NCBI GenBank assembly: GCA_036897485.1
Contig: JAYMTF010000469.1
Location: 1-35,777, forward strand
Source: Pelargonium nanum
Taxonomy: Eukaryota > Streptophyta > Magnoliopsida > Geraniales > Geraniaceae
DNA: 35,777 nucleotides
Direction of reading: 5' to 3'
The notes under the pieces were generated by a model. That model searched no databases, was not told the DNA's origin, and saw nothing but the letters and a program-made list of their open reading frames with translations. Shown one piece after another: positions 11,290 through 21,600 of the stretch (the first letter of the stretch is position 1; every line of letters begins with the position of its first letter). The position numbers were made by a program, and so were the translations under genes.

Positions 11290-14200
11290 AGTAAGTTGCT
11301 TTCACTTTCTCTTTACTTCACCATTCTTGTCTTTTCTCATATATTGAATTTGAATTATCGCAACCATATGATTGTGGATTTCCTTGGAAATTCAATCAAT
11401 TTGTTTTTTTCCCTTACTTTCAAGTTTGAACCCAGTTTTATGCAGTCTTGCTCCAATTTTTACATTCATTTGATTTTCTGTTTGGTAGCTGAGAAAATGC
11501 AAGGTACCAGAAAAATGGGATTTTTTTGTTTCCCAATAAATTTAAGACCTTTGAGCATTTTTCTTCAGTTCACATAAAACCCACTTTTTACAGCCTAGGT
11601 TTAGGATGAGAACATATGTTAACTTGTTTAATTTGGAAAACAGTGGATACCCAGATGGATGATCCCGATCTGAAGAGTACAATGGAGGCCTCTAGGAAAG
11701 AGGAAATGAGTGTATGTGAAGTTGATACAATTCAGGAACCATGTGAAGGTAGAGGAATGGAGATGATTGTGTGTGAAGTTGACAAGAATCAGGAACCGTA
11801 TGAGGGTATGCCATTTGAAACAGAAGAAGCTGCAAAAGCTTTCTATGATGATTATGCTGGGCGGGTCGGGTTTGTGACCAGGGTTTTGTCGTCCCGGAAG
11901 TCGGAGCGTGATGGGTCTATAATCTCCCGGGGACTTGGATGCAGAGGGGGTTCTGGCAATCATGGAAGGGACGGAGCTCAGAAGCGAGATAGGCGGCGAG
12001 AAGGGTGCACAGCTATGATTTTGTTGAAGAGGGAGAAGCCCGGGAAATGGGTTGTGAGGAAGTTCGTTAGGGACCATAATCATCCATTAGTGGTTCAGTT
12101 GCAAAAGAGTCGTCGGATCCTGGTAAGCTCTTGTTTTTTTGGTTTGTATGGTTTGCTCAAGTATATACAAGTTCTTTTTTTGTCTCTCAATAAATTTGCT
12201 TTCCTTGTCGTTTTTCTTTATGTTATTTTTCCGTATCAAATTTGTAGTATATTCTTCACTTTGCAATGACAAGACTGTCATCTTTCTTGAACATAGTAAT
12301 GATGTCCAATGACCAATGTTGTCATCATGTAGTAATCTTTATGATGGGGTTTTAAAATCTTTTTGGTCCATAGTATTCATTGAATGTATAGTCTATACTC
12401 TGTACATTATCTAGGGTCTACATAACCAAATTTTCTTAATGACCAATAAAACTGGTGGTTGCGTTACTGTAGGTGTTGATTTCAAATATTACCTTTTGTG
12501 ACCTTCCAGGACAAGCTCTCACAAATGGTTTACTAGTCTTAAAGAGAACATTCTCTGTTTAACTTATGTGAAAGATTTGTCTCAGTCCGTGGTGTAAAAG
12601 ATCTCTTACTTATTTTAGCCACTAGCTATCTTACCGACAATTAAAATAGAAACTTTCGATTTCCCTGTTCATCAGTGACTATTGTATGATTTGTTCTGAC
12701 TTCTGATCTTTCCCAAATTTAGATAGCATCTGGTTTTCCTGAGGGGATTAGAACCAGATTTCTATTTAGCTTGAGATTGCTTCCTTGATAGCACTTGTCA
12801 CACTTTGTTCATCAAGAGAGCATGTATTTGGTTGTAGGACTCAGGTTTTATGAAAATCAAGTATATTTATGGACAAGTCAGTAGTTGGAACTTGGAAGAT
12901 TTGCATGAAGATCAGTTGTTTCTGTATGCTGTCTTCCTCTATTCTTTATGTGGTTTGTAACCTGTTTCCTCTTTTACTCGTGAAAACATCAGGTGATTTT
13001 CAGTGATACATTAACCTTGAGATACGACGTACTTTTGCCAATTCCGGTAAAATGACAGTTATAAATATAATTCCTAAATCACATCTCAAACTACTGATAA
13101 CGGATTGGGAATTGTCGTATCTTATTCCAACTTATCTACCATAAATTATATTTAACTGAGGTCAAATACTAAAGTTAATTGATTCATTGTGTCAATGAGC
13201 TTACTTCTCTTGTTGGCAGTTGTATTAATTATCAGAGAAACCTGCCTTCCCCGAAGAAATTAAATAAAATAAGAAAAGAGTAAAATGGAGGTGAGTCGAC
13301 TCACCTATCTTTAAGTGAGTCAAATTCTCAGAACTAGGTAGTTTTAAACAAATGGTTTAAAACGAGAGCCAAAACTATGTAGTTTTGACTGTTAAGAAGC
13401 CCCTAAAAATCATGTTTTTCTTCTCCTCCACTCCACATCTTTGGCATATAATATCTCTAGTTATACTATGCACAATGAAGCGAAAAGTGTATTGTTTTTC
13501 TTCTTTTGACAAGTATAGAAGTGAGGAACGTTGGAAATTGTGCTTGTGGATGATTTGTTTTCATCAATCAGTGAAGGATTTGTAGCAGTTCTCTTGATTA
13601 ATTAGGTTTAGGCAGTAAATGGACTCTATGATAGCATTGAAGGCAAGCTCATGTCTTTATACCTATAGTTATATGATAGCATTGATGAAGGTGGTGCTAG
13701 CGAAACCGGAATTGTATCTAGAGGTGGATGTGACTGCGAGAGGAGAGGACGGTGATGGTGACCTTCAATTTCTTTTGCCATTTTGTATACCCAGTGGAAA
13801 TTAATCAAATCATTCTTTTTATGTCCAAAATTAGGTGAGTCAACTCACCTCCATTTCAATTTTCACCTATAAGAGAATGAGTTTGAGTTAGTTTTTTTTA
13901 CTATGAGTTTGAGTTAATTTATTTATATACTACCTCCATTTCATACTAGAAACAAAAGTTGGTTTCAATATAAGTGTCATTATACCATTTCAAGAGAAAA
14001 ATGCACTTGACATTCCAAGTATGCCTCTTTTACGTTCTCAAATACAATATTTACTATTAATTTAACTCAAGCAATAATGAGTTGTAATTAATTAGTATAC
14101 AAACAATTACATTTGGTTAATTAGGTCATTTTACATGTCTTCTTATTTCGTGTGAAAAGCTCTAAAACGACAGTTATTATGAAACAAATGTAGTATCTTT

Positions 14201-16143
14201 AGAAAGAAATTACCTTTTTCAGAGTATGGCTAGTAGCTTCGTAAAAAAGATGTCCAAGTCCGTAGGTGCCGAAGATAGATAAAATCTCACAAGTCTAGGT
14301 GGCTAACAGACGCCTGACATGCGTGTATCGAGTACCACGTCTACAAGCAAGCTCGTAGACTTGACTCGTTTTATTTGGCGAGGTAGCCCCTCTTTAGAAG
14401 GAAATGACTCAAAACTGTGCTCGAAAGAACACGCCACGTGACCAAGCCAAGAAGCATCGAGAAGGAACACCTCCGACCGCTCAGCATGGTCCGCCACAAT
14501 GTGTGGTATGTTCTACCACATTTTGTGGACCGCCATCACAACCTCCGTACCATGTGTGAGGGTCCATCACGCTGTGTGGTTCTTTGAAGTCGCCTACCTA
14601 GACTAGTTCAAGTTCCCAACCAATTCTATCCTTTGTGCCTCTCATCAAGACTTGTCTTGTGCACTTTCCAAGCATGGTTTCGTCGTCAAACACTTCATGG
14701 AAGATAACACTCGACATTGATGCCGCATGCCCCAAGCCTTGACGTACACAACACGGCTCACAAGGACATGACTCTTGCTCCACTATCGCACCAAGAGTAA
14801 AGGCGTGCCTTTACTATGTTAAGGACGACAAGTGTCGACTCCCTCATGACATTAGCTTGGTACATCAAGGTGGTAGTTGCCAGAGGCAACCAAGAGACAT
14901 TGATTTGGTATGCCTACAAACTAGCTACCATGTGCAACCATGGGACACCCACTTGATACGCCAAGGCACTAGCCGCGATCTGGAATGGAAGACTCTGTCT
15001 TAGAAATCCAAAGGTGTGACATTATCTTCGACCAATCAGATTAAAGGATGACATCATCACCTAATATATATGGGTATTCCTTAGACAAAGATACGATTGG
15101 ATATTTATTCTTATTCTCTACATTCTCTTTCTTGTGCTCTAATTCCTTGGAGATTCTTACTATCACGCCTGATGTGGATTTCATCGGACCAACATTGAAT
15201 TTTCACTAAACGCGTGTGTTCTTCCCTATCAGGATGGAGGTGGCAAGGTCTAAAACTCTAAACCCTTACAAGTGATCAAGTTCTCAAGATAACAATTTTT
15301 AGTTGACCTAGTCAATTAGGCGCATCAAGCGCATGACCGTCATGTCTTAGTCTAATTGTCATCTTGTAGTGAGTGGAAAAGAAATTGAATGGTTTATCTG
15401 TAGCACTCTGAATCATTAGTACAAGACTCATAGCATTTGGATTAGAATAGAATCAAGAATCAACATAGGGGAAATGAGATTCCGATTCTTCGTGTTTGTA
15501 TTTTGGTCATGAGAATGACTTTTGAATGGAAACCTGTATTTTGTTTATGTAACAGATGCTTCTTCCTTTGACAAATGAAACTATATTTTTGTTTTAGATT
15601 TTGAATATTCATAGAATAATCAAGTCTGTTATTATTTTCATCATTAATGTAAATTATAAATAACATCATATTTTAGGTGATATCAAATGCTAGAATGATT
15701 AACTCATAACTTCCGAACCTATTTTGCATTTCTATTTCCACAGTCCACAGTACTAATTTAAATCAAGTTCAAGCCTTGCCTTGAAAAGCAAAAAATACAT
15801 CTACATTTCTTACTTGGATTTCGTTAAACAATTTGGTCCAGAGATTATCATCTCCGATTCATTTTTTTTTTCTGTACTAATATGAGCAGTATGGCGCAGA
15901 TATAACAATCTGGATTCCATGCCTTTTTTTCTCTTTTAGGATGAGAAGGACAAGAGAATCCAGGAATTAACTGCAGAGTTGCGGGTTAAGAAGCGGTTAA
16001 GTGCAGCTTATCGAGAACAGCTTTTGACGTTCATGAAGGATGTTGAAGACCATAATGCACACCTGTCAAGCAAAGTTCAATCAGTTTTTCACAACCTGAA
16101 AGAGCTTGAAGCTAAAAGGCAGGAGCTTCTAGACCGTAGATAA
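11290..16143 (+). CDS. FRF: FRF copy 2 (pair A): FAR1 zinc-finger protein with altered finger loop, 227 aa
   Basis: Paralogue of copy 1. Exons: A of the start codon at 11290, then 11644-12122 and 15940-16143. The leader ends AATCCCA|GTAAGT and the acceptor AAAACAG|TGGATACC completes A^TG. An in-frame TGA at 11272-11274 rules out an earlier start in that exon. A fallback start is Met5 at 11655. Residues 21-39 and 40-58 are an in-frame tandem duplication (EMSVCEVD / EMIVCEVD). FAR1 domain about 54-150: C100, C122, H145, H147, spacing C-X21-C-X22-H-X-H. The Cys-Cys loop is five residues shorter than in copy 1 and rich in Gly and Arg. The last exon, DEKDKRIQEL onwards, encodes 67 coiled-coil residues, the same length as copy 1. 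A 3' UTR intron (16158-16329) follows 14 nt after the stop. Same inferred nuclear role, but DNA preference may differ. Confidence 0.87.
13283..13856. mobile_element. Element with palindromic 24-bp terminal inverted repeats
   Basis: Positions 13283-13306 and 13833-13856 are inverted copies with one mismatch, core GGAGGTGAGTCGACTCACCT (left). Each end is itself a near-palindrome (AGGTGAGT/ACTCACCT). Total length is 574 bp. The interior has no convincing coding frame. No clear target duplication was found. Probably a non-autonomous DNA transposon. Confidence 0.6.
14230..15290. mobile_element. Possible LTR-retroelement remnant (GC-richer block)
   Basis: The block is clearly richer in GC than the flanking intron and has many short repeated words (TGTGTGGT, ACCATGTG). 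Near 15064-15073 an AATATATATGGG stretch resembles an LTR TATA box. It is followed by a T-rich run ending near 15150, as in R/U5 regions. No gag/pol frames, primer-binding site or paired LTR were seen, so this is tentative. Confidence 0.3.
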
Positions 16144-16157
16144 ACCCAGAAGTTGCA

Positions 16158-16329
16158 GTGAGTATGTAATTATTTCTTGCGTTTGGATAATAATTTTTGT
16201 ATAGGTCCTGAAAATGGTTTTGGAATTGGAATCTCTCATTCCCATTCCTATTTTAAATTGTTTAATTCAAACGTTACCTTAGTTCTTTTCAGTTCTGCTG
16301 TTGACTTCTGGTTCTTGTTGTCCAAACAG
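16158..16329 (+). other. 3' UTR intron of FRF copy 2
   Basis: Donor GTTGCA|GTGAGT 14 nt after the stop and acceptor CCAAACAG|AAGGC, 172 nt. It matches the position of the copy 1 intron, so it was probably present before the duplication. Confidence 0.55.
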
Positions 16330-16449
16330 AAGGCAAGTACAAGGAAAAGAAAGAATAGGGTGGATCATGGAAATAGAATTACGCCGGTTCTTGTTGATGC
16401 AGAAGAGAAAGCACCGATATAGATATTTCGTGTGATGAGTAGCTATAAA

Positions 16450-17287
16450 ATTGGTATAGAGGGATTAGCAGGTAATTGCAATAAAGGGTGCACCACATAA
16501 TATGCAATTCCGTTGTTTTTATTTCATTTTCTTTTTATCGACAATACCCAACACTATGACGGGGCTCAAACCTGAGACCTCTGAGGGGATCCAAGTATCT
16601 TAAACCGAAACATAGATGAACTTATTTTATAAAGAAATACCTTGGTCGGGGCAAGTGTTTGCATTGCATGTGTTTGATTACTAGGAATGATTTTTCTTGC
16701 TTAGGGAAGAAACTGTGGTCTTATTTGATCATATTTGTATCAGACACAAAAATGTCGTTCATAGTCTGCGGAAATGTGTTGTAGGATCCAAATGCAAGCC
16801 CATGAAACTGCACTGCAAATTCAATTTCAATAATATATATCGTTTGAGGCGTCTTTGTTCCTATGCTTTGAAATATTCTTGTAAAAAAATTATGGTTTGA
16901 TTGCTAATGTTTTATACAACTGTCGCAAGAGTTTTCTTCCATTTTGTAGATGAAATCAAGAGTCGGGCAATTAAGGGTAGACTTGAATCGAAGACGGGCT
17001 CCAAAATATTTATAGCAAGTGCATCAAGACAAACAAAGAACAATCGAATCAGACCACTATAAGACCCAAAAAATGCACAATCGTCCTATCAAAAGGTGTT
17101 ACATCACAACTATTATGAGTCGGTACGGTGACATGTGTTCAATAATTGACGCTTAAAGTGATACAAATAGACATACGACAACCGGCTTTTAGAATGTCAA
17201 ATAAAAAAAATAATTCAATACAATAATTTAATGCATGTAAAATCTTATTTAAAAAAGCTAAAAGAAAAAAATGCGAGCTCAAAACAG
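16450..17287. other. Spacer between FRF copies 2 and 3
   Basis: No gene seen. A tRNA B-box-like word (GGTTTGAGCCCC on the minus strand, near 16561-16574) hints at an old SINE, but no ends could be fixed. Confidence 0.35.
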
Positions 17288-17303
17288 AAAAAATCATTTA
17301 ACA

Positions 17304-17482
17304 TCCGAGGGTAGTTGCGTAGTTGGCAACACAGGCTGCGTGAGTGGGAAGAGCGCTTGCTTTCGATCCTCGCTCAACACATCCATGGGGAGAGATGAAA
17401 ACTTTAACTGTGAACAAACCTCGAATGAGGTCAACCGCGGGTGTGCGGCCCCGCTCAGCAACCCCATGGTATAAACCGAAAA
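17304..17482 (+). mobile_element. tRNA-derived SINE with perfect 16-bp target duplication
   Basis: A body of about 179 bp is flanked by identical copies of AAAAAATCATTTAACA (17288-17303 and 17483-17498), and its 3' end is A-rich. The head has an A-box-like GTAGTTGCGTAGTTGG and a B-box-like TTTCGATCC about 45 nt later, as in tRNA-derived SINEs. It lies just upstream of the leader of FRF copy 3. Confidence 0.75.
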
Positions 17483-17539
17483 AAAAAATCATTTAACACA
17501 TTTTACTAGATTAACCATAAGAAAAATCTGTGTATTTGC

Positions 17540-18606
17540 ATCTTTCTGTCCTCCAGTTTCCACGTAATCATTATATTATTAACACAATAATTTACAATTG
17601 GACCCACCATTACTATCCACTTCAACAGCAACAACAACAAAAGTTGAAGAAAAAAAAAACAAAACAAAAAATCAAAACAAAGAAAGAGTTGCATTCTTCT
17701 CCGACCAGACCTACCTAGCAGGGCTCAATCTAGGGTTTTTGCTATTGACTCTCATGATCATCTCCACGACACCATCTCCTATTTACTGTTTCCTTTCTGG
17801 TCAGTTCTTCGATTCTCTCCTCTTTTTTAAATATTACTTGAAATTTTGAATGGAATCACAGTTTTGGGTTTGCTTTAATTTTTCAATCTCTGGGTTTTCC
17901 CTTTTACTTCATATAAAACGGTTGATTTGAAGTTTAAATAGCAATAAAGGACCGTAATTTTTCAATTTGAGATATTGTGAGTGCTATATTTGAAGAATTT
18001 GATGCCAACACTGAAGCTTATGAGACTTGAAACCATTGTATAAGGCAATGCTAGAGGAAAATTTTGAAGAGTTCAATTTTATGGGGCACTGAAAAGTAAC
18101 TTATTGATGGGTTCCATTTGCCAATAATTGGTCACCGGTTTCTTGCTGCACTGCAATTAATTTGCTAAATGATAATATGGTCATTGCAAAAGAAAACCAG
18201 AAAGGAGGAGGACAATGTAGAACTAAATTATTTTAAGTTTGATCTTGGTGTCAATTGATTCCTTTGCATCCAATTGGATTTTTCGTCAGTTATATATAGT
18301 TGGCCCAAAGGTATTAGATGCGAGGTTTTATGATACTCAAAATATGATTCGATATGTAGTCTTTCGACTTTTGATTTGCATTAGGAGTTCAACATCCATA
18401 CATCATACTCTCTTAGGTAATTAATTTTTCTAGTCCATGCTCGAACTTACATCTTCTCTTATTGATGACAGTGTTGATAAAGAAGGAGAAAAACAAAATC
18501 GCTTACTTCTCTTTTCTAAAGGTGGCCTTGCTTTAGGTTTCTGGTCATGTGGGTCAGTGGGTGTTAATGTGATGCACAAAACTGATTATATTCTTTCTTC
18601 CTGAAG
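17540..18606 (+). other. Leader and 5' UTR intron of FRF copy 3
   Basis: An A-rich then CT-rich leader-like stretch (about 17600-17799) could end at CTTTCTG|GTCAGT. The intron would then run to CTGAAG at 18606, seven bases before the ATG. The acceptor is reasonable but the donor is weak, so the upstream exon is uncertain. Confidence 0.4.
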
Positions 18607-18613
18607 GAGTGTA

Positions 18614-21600
18614 ATGGATAATGAATCTGGTCATAGATTTGATTCTGATGAAAGTGATGTAGATCTGCAAACTGAAAGTTATGAAGAACATGGAAGGGTA
18701 GAGGATGAGCTTCCGAAGAACTTGGATTTATGTGATGCTGAAGATGAAAAAATGGGGCATCAATCTCTTGTCATTGCCATGGATGATGAAGGTTCAGAAC
18801 CATGTATAGGGATGGAGTTCAGTTCAAGGGATGAGGCACGTGAATTTTATGTTGCCTACGGTAGGCGTACTGGTTTCACTGTACGCATACATCATAATCG
18901 TCGTTCGCGAGTAAACAATCAAGTAATAGGTCAAGATTTTGTATGTTCAAAAGAAGGCTTTCGTGCAAAGAAGTACGTATACAGGAAAGATAGAGTTCTA
19001 CCCCCGCCGCCGGTTACCCGTGAAGGTTGTCAAGCAATGATAAGGCTAGCTTTAAGGGATGGGGTGAAGTGGGTTGTTACCAAGTTTGTTAAAGAGCACA
19101 ATCATAAACTACTAAGTCCTAGTAAAGTACCATGGCGGGGATCTGGAAAGCATTTAGTAAGTGAGGTATGCTGGTGAATGTTTTATTTTATTCTACTATT
19201 AACTATGAAAATTCCATCTAAGTGAATGTTTCGCTTTATTTTAGGATCTGATGGTAACATGTTTGTGAAGCATATCAATGTCATCCAATTTTACCCTTAC
19301 CCCAGACCAATTTCTTATTGGAGGCCTTATAAGCATCATGTCTTTTATGGAAAAACTACCAAAATAGTCTATAAACTATCAGAATCCGACCAATTTGTCC
19401 CCTGAAACATTTTTATGCCAATATGATACCCTAACTATTACGAAGTTACCAATATGGTCCTCGACGTTGTGTACCATTAACTTTTTTGATAGTTTTGTTG
19501 ACATGACATTAATAATAAATAAAAATATTATCAAATACACAATTAGAGCTGATATGGCAATCAATTGTTCAATAATAAGTATGTTGATTAAAACGACAGT
19601 GTTTTAGTGTGTATGAAATGAAATTTAAGACATTTGATGGGTGAAAATGAAAAAAATATCTATGCAATTGTCAGGATCTACAGCTCTGCATTTTTTGACT
19701 GCCAGAATCTATAATTTGCAGATGCTAATTGTTGAAAAATGCAAATAATCATGTTTTTGTTTTGATTTTTGAAAGGTTGTTTGATTTATATCTTTTCATT
19801 ATTACTCAAACAATGTATGATCGACCAAAATTTCATTAATACAAATCTAAATCACTCATCTAAAAATTAAAACTACTATCACGCACCTAAAAATTACACA
19901 ATCAAACCATATATTCAATAATACAAATTAAAACACTCAACTAAACATTCGCTCATCTAGAATTTACAACAATCAGACTGAATTTCTCACAACACAAACG
20001 AAACTCAACCAATATTTTCATCAATAAATTACACCAAACCAAAATTTTGAGCAATAAAATTAAACACTAACAAAAATTGATAAAGAACAAGAGATAATCG
20101 TAAAGCTGGTGGCAAAGGTAAGAAATGAGAGATGAGAGATGGTGGAAGGAAAGGCAAGGCCATATCTGTGCTTGGTGATGGTGGATTTGGTGTTGTGAGG
20201 TGTTGGTGTTGCAATTGGTTGGGTTCTGATAGATCAAAGATCATTTTGGTAGTTTTTCCTCTTTAATTTAATTATTTGTTTACTCCTATCAGTCCTATGT
20301 CCTTGCTGCAACTTCCTCTTTTAATTGGGATTGGCCACACAATGCATGTTGCTTTCAAGTAATTTAAATCAAGCCTTGGTGAGTTAAGTGTTTGGTTTAG
20401 GAGTCATCGATACCAATCCATGAACACTTTTGCACTTAAGTATCCATTAACTATGTAAATTAGAATTAGCCAATATATTCTAGTTTCATTGATTATAATC
20501 TTACACACTCGGTAAACCAATGTCTAACATAGTGTAGAGCATAATCTATTTATATAGTTTTTACCTGTTTATTGAAAATTACTTTGTTTTTCTTTAATTT
20601 TGATGCATTTAATGGAATGGACATATGTAAATGATAAGAAGTAGTAGTTCAGACATATGTAACGTGGGGAGGTTTGTGAGTCCATTATGAAAGGTACAAG
20701 AATCTAATTAGAAGAAACTAAAAGGGGTAGAGGTATGCCTAATTAAGTCAACATGTCAACGAGAGGGGGCAATTGTCAAATGCTCAGAGTGACCCTACAA
20801 GGCGGGGACCTTGGGGACTTGGAGGACACTTGTGGAGACTAAGTATGCAAGAGAGATGGGTAGCTCTGCTTGTGATATAGAAGCTTATTGTGGCTTGACT
20901 TCACATGTATGGAGGGTGTGCGGGAGTTGTGTACTTCGATTGGAAGTTGAGCTAGGGCGTGGAGAAGAGATGGTGGCATGGGCACAATGTTGTAGCATGC
21001 GTGTTGAAATTGGTTAGGCGAGCTCGGTTTGAAGGACAAAATGCTGCGACATCGGTTCTAGGGTCGCGGCATGTTGGGCTGATCAGGTTGAGTGAGCTCA
21101 GGCTGGAGCTTATTGAGCTTAGGCTTCCTAGTCTCAACGCCCTCGTTGGCTGATCGCTTTTTAGAGGCGAGAATGAACCCTTTTCGGCGTGTATCCGAAC
21201 TCCTTGAGTGCGGGTGGTGACGTGGCGCTCGGGCGCCACGTGTCACTTCGTCATTGGCACATGTGATTTTTTAAGTAGCGTTTGTGTGCTTTAACTTTTC
21301 TTTGTAGCTTTCTTTTATTTTATTTTTGAAACTTGTGTGCATATATTACTTATTTCGTTGGTAAGTACTAATTAGTTTACTCGCAATTAATATGTTTAGG
21401 TTAGGATTCTTGTATCTAAGAGGCTCTTAGAACACGAGAGCATTTCATGTCATAGTATTAGTGTTGTAGATTCATTGTGAGAAACTTTTTATTTCCAACA
21501 ACCAACATAAAACTTTTCTACTCCAATAGAAGAAGTTTAGTGATTCTTGAACAACCCTAGTTCCAAGAAGCTGGCCATAGGCCCAAGCCCTAGTTCCATG

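Larger units (their letters stand above)
12123..15939 (+). other. Long intron of FRF copy 2
   Basis: Donor ATCCTG|GTAAGC and acceptor CTTTTAG|GATGAG, 3,817 nt, phase 0. It holds the inverted-repeat element at 13283-13856 and the GC-richer retroelement-like block at 14230-15290. The rest is AT-rich without recognisable genes. Confidence 0.85.

Noticed and set aside
14303..14783. Two minus-strand open frames
   Set aside because: They lie in the GC-richer intronic block and show no family motif.
16520..16625. Possible minus-strand SINE (B-box-like GGTTTGAGCCCC)
   Set aside because: No A-box, tail or target duplication could be fixed around it.
20811..21246. Cluster of overlapping open frames on both strands
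   Set aside because: They arise from the high GC content of the block. No domain, splice context or consistent frame was seen.
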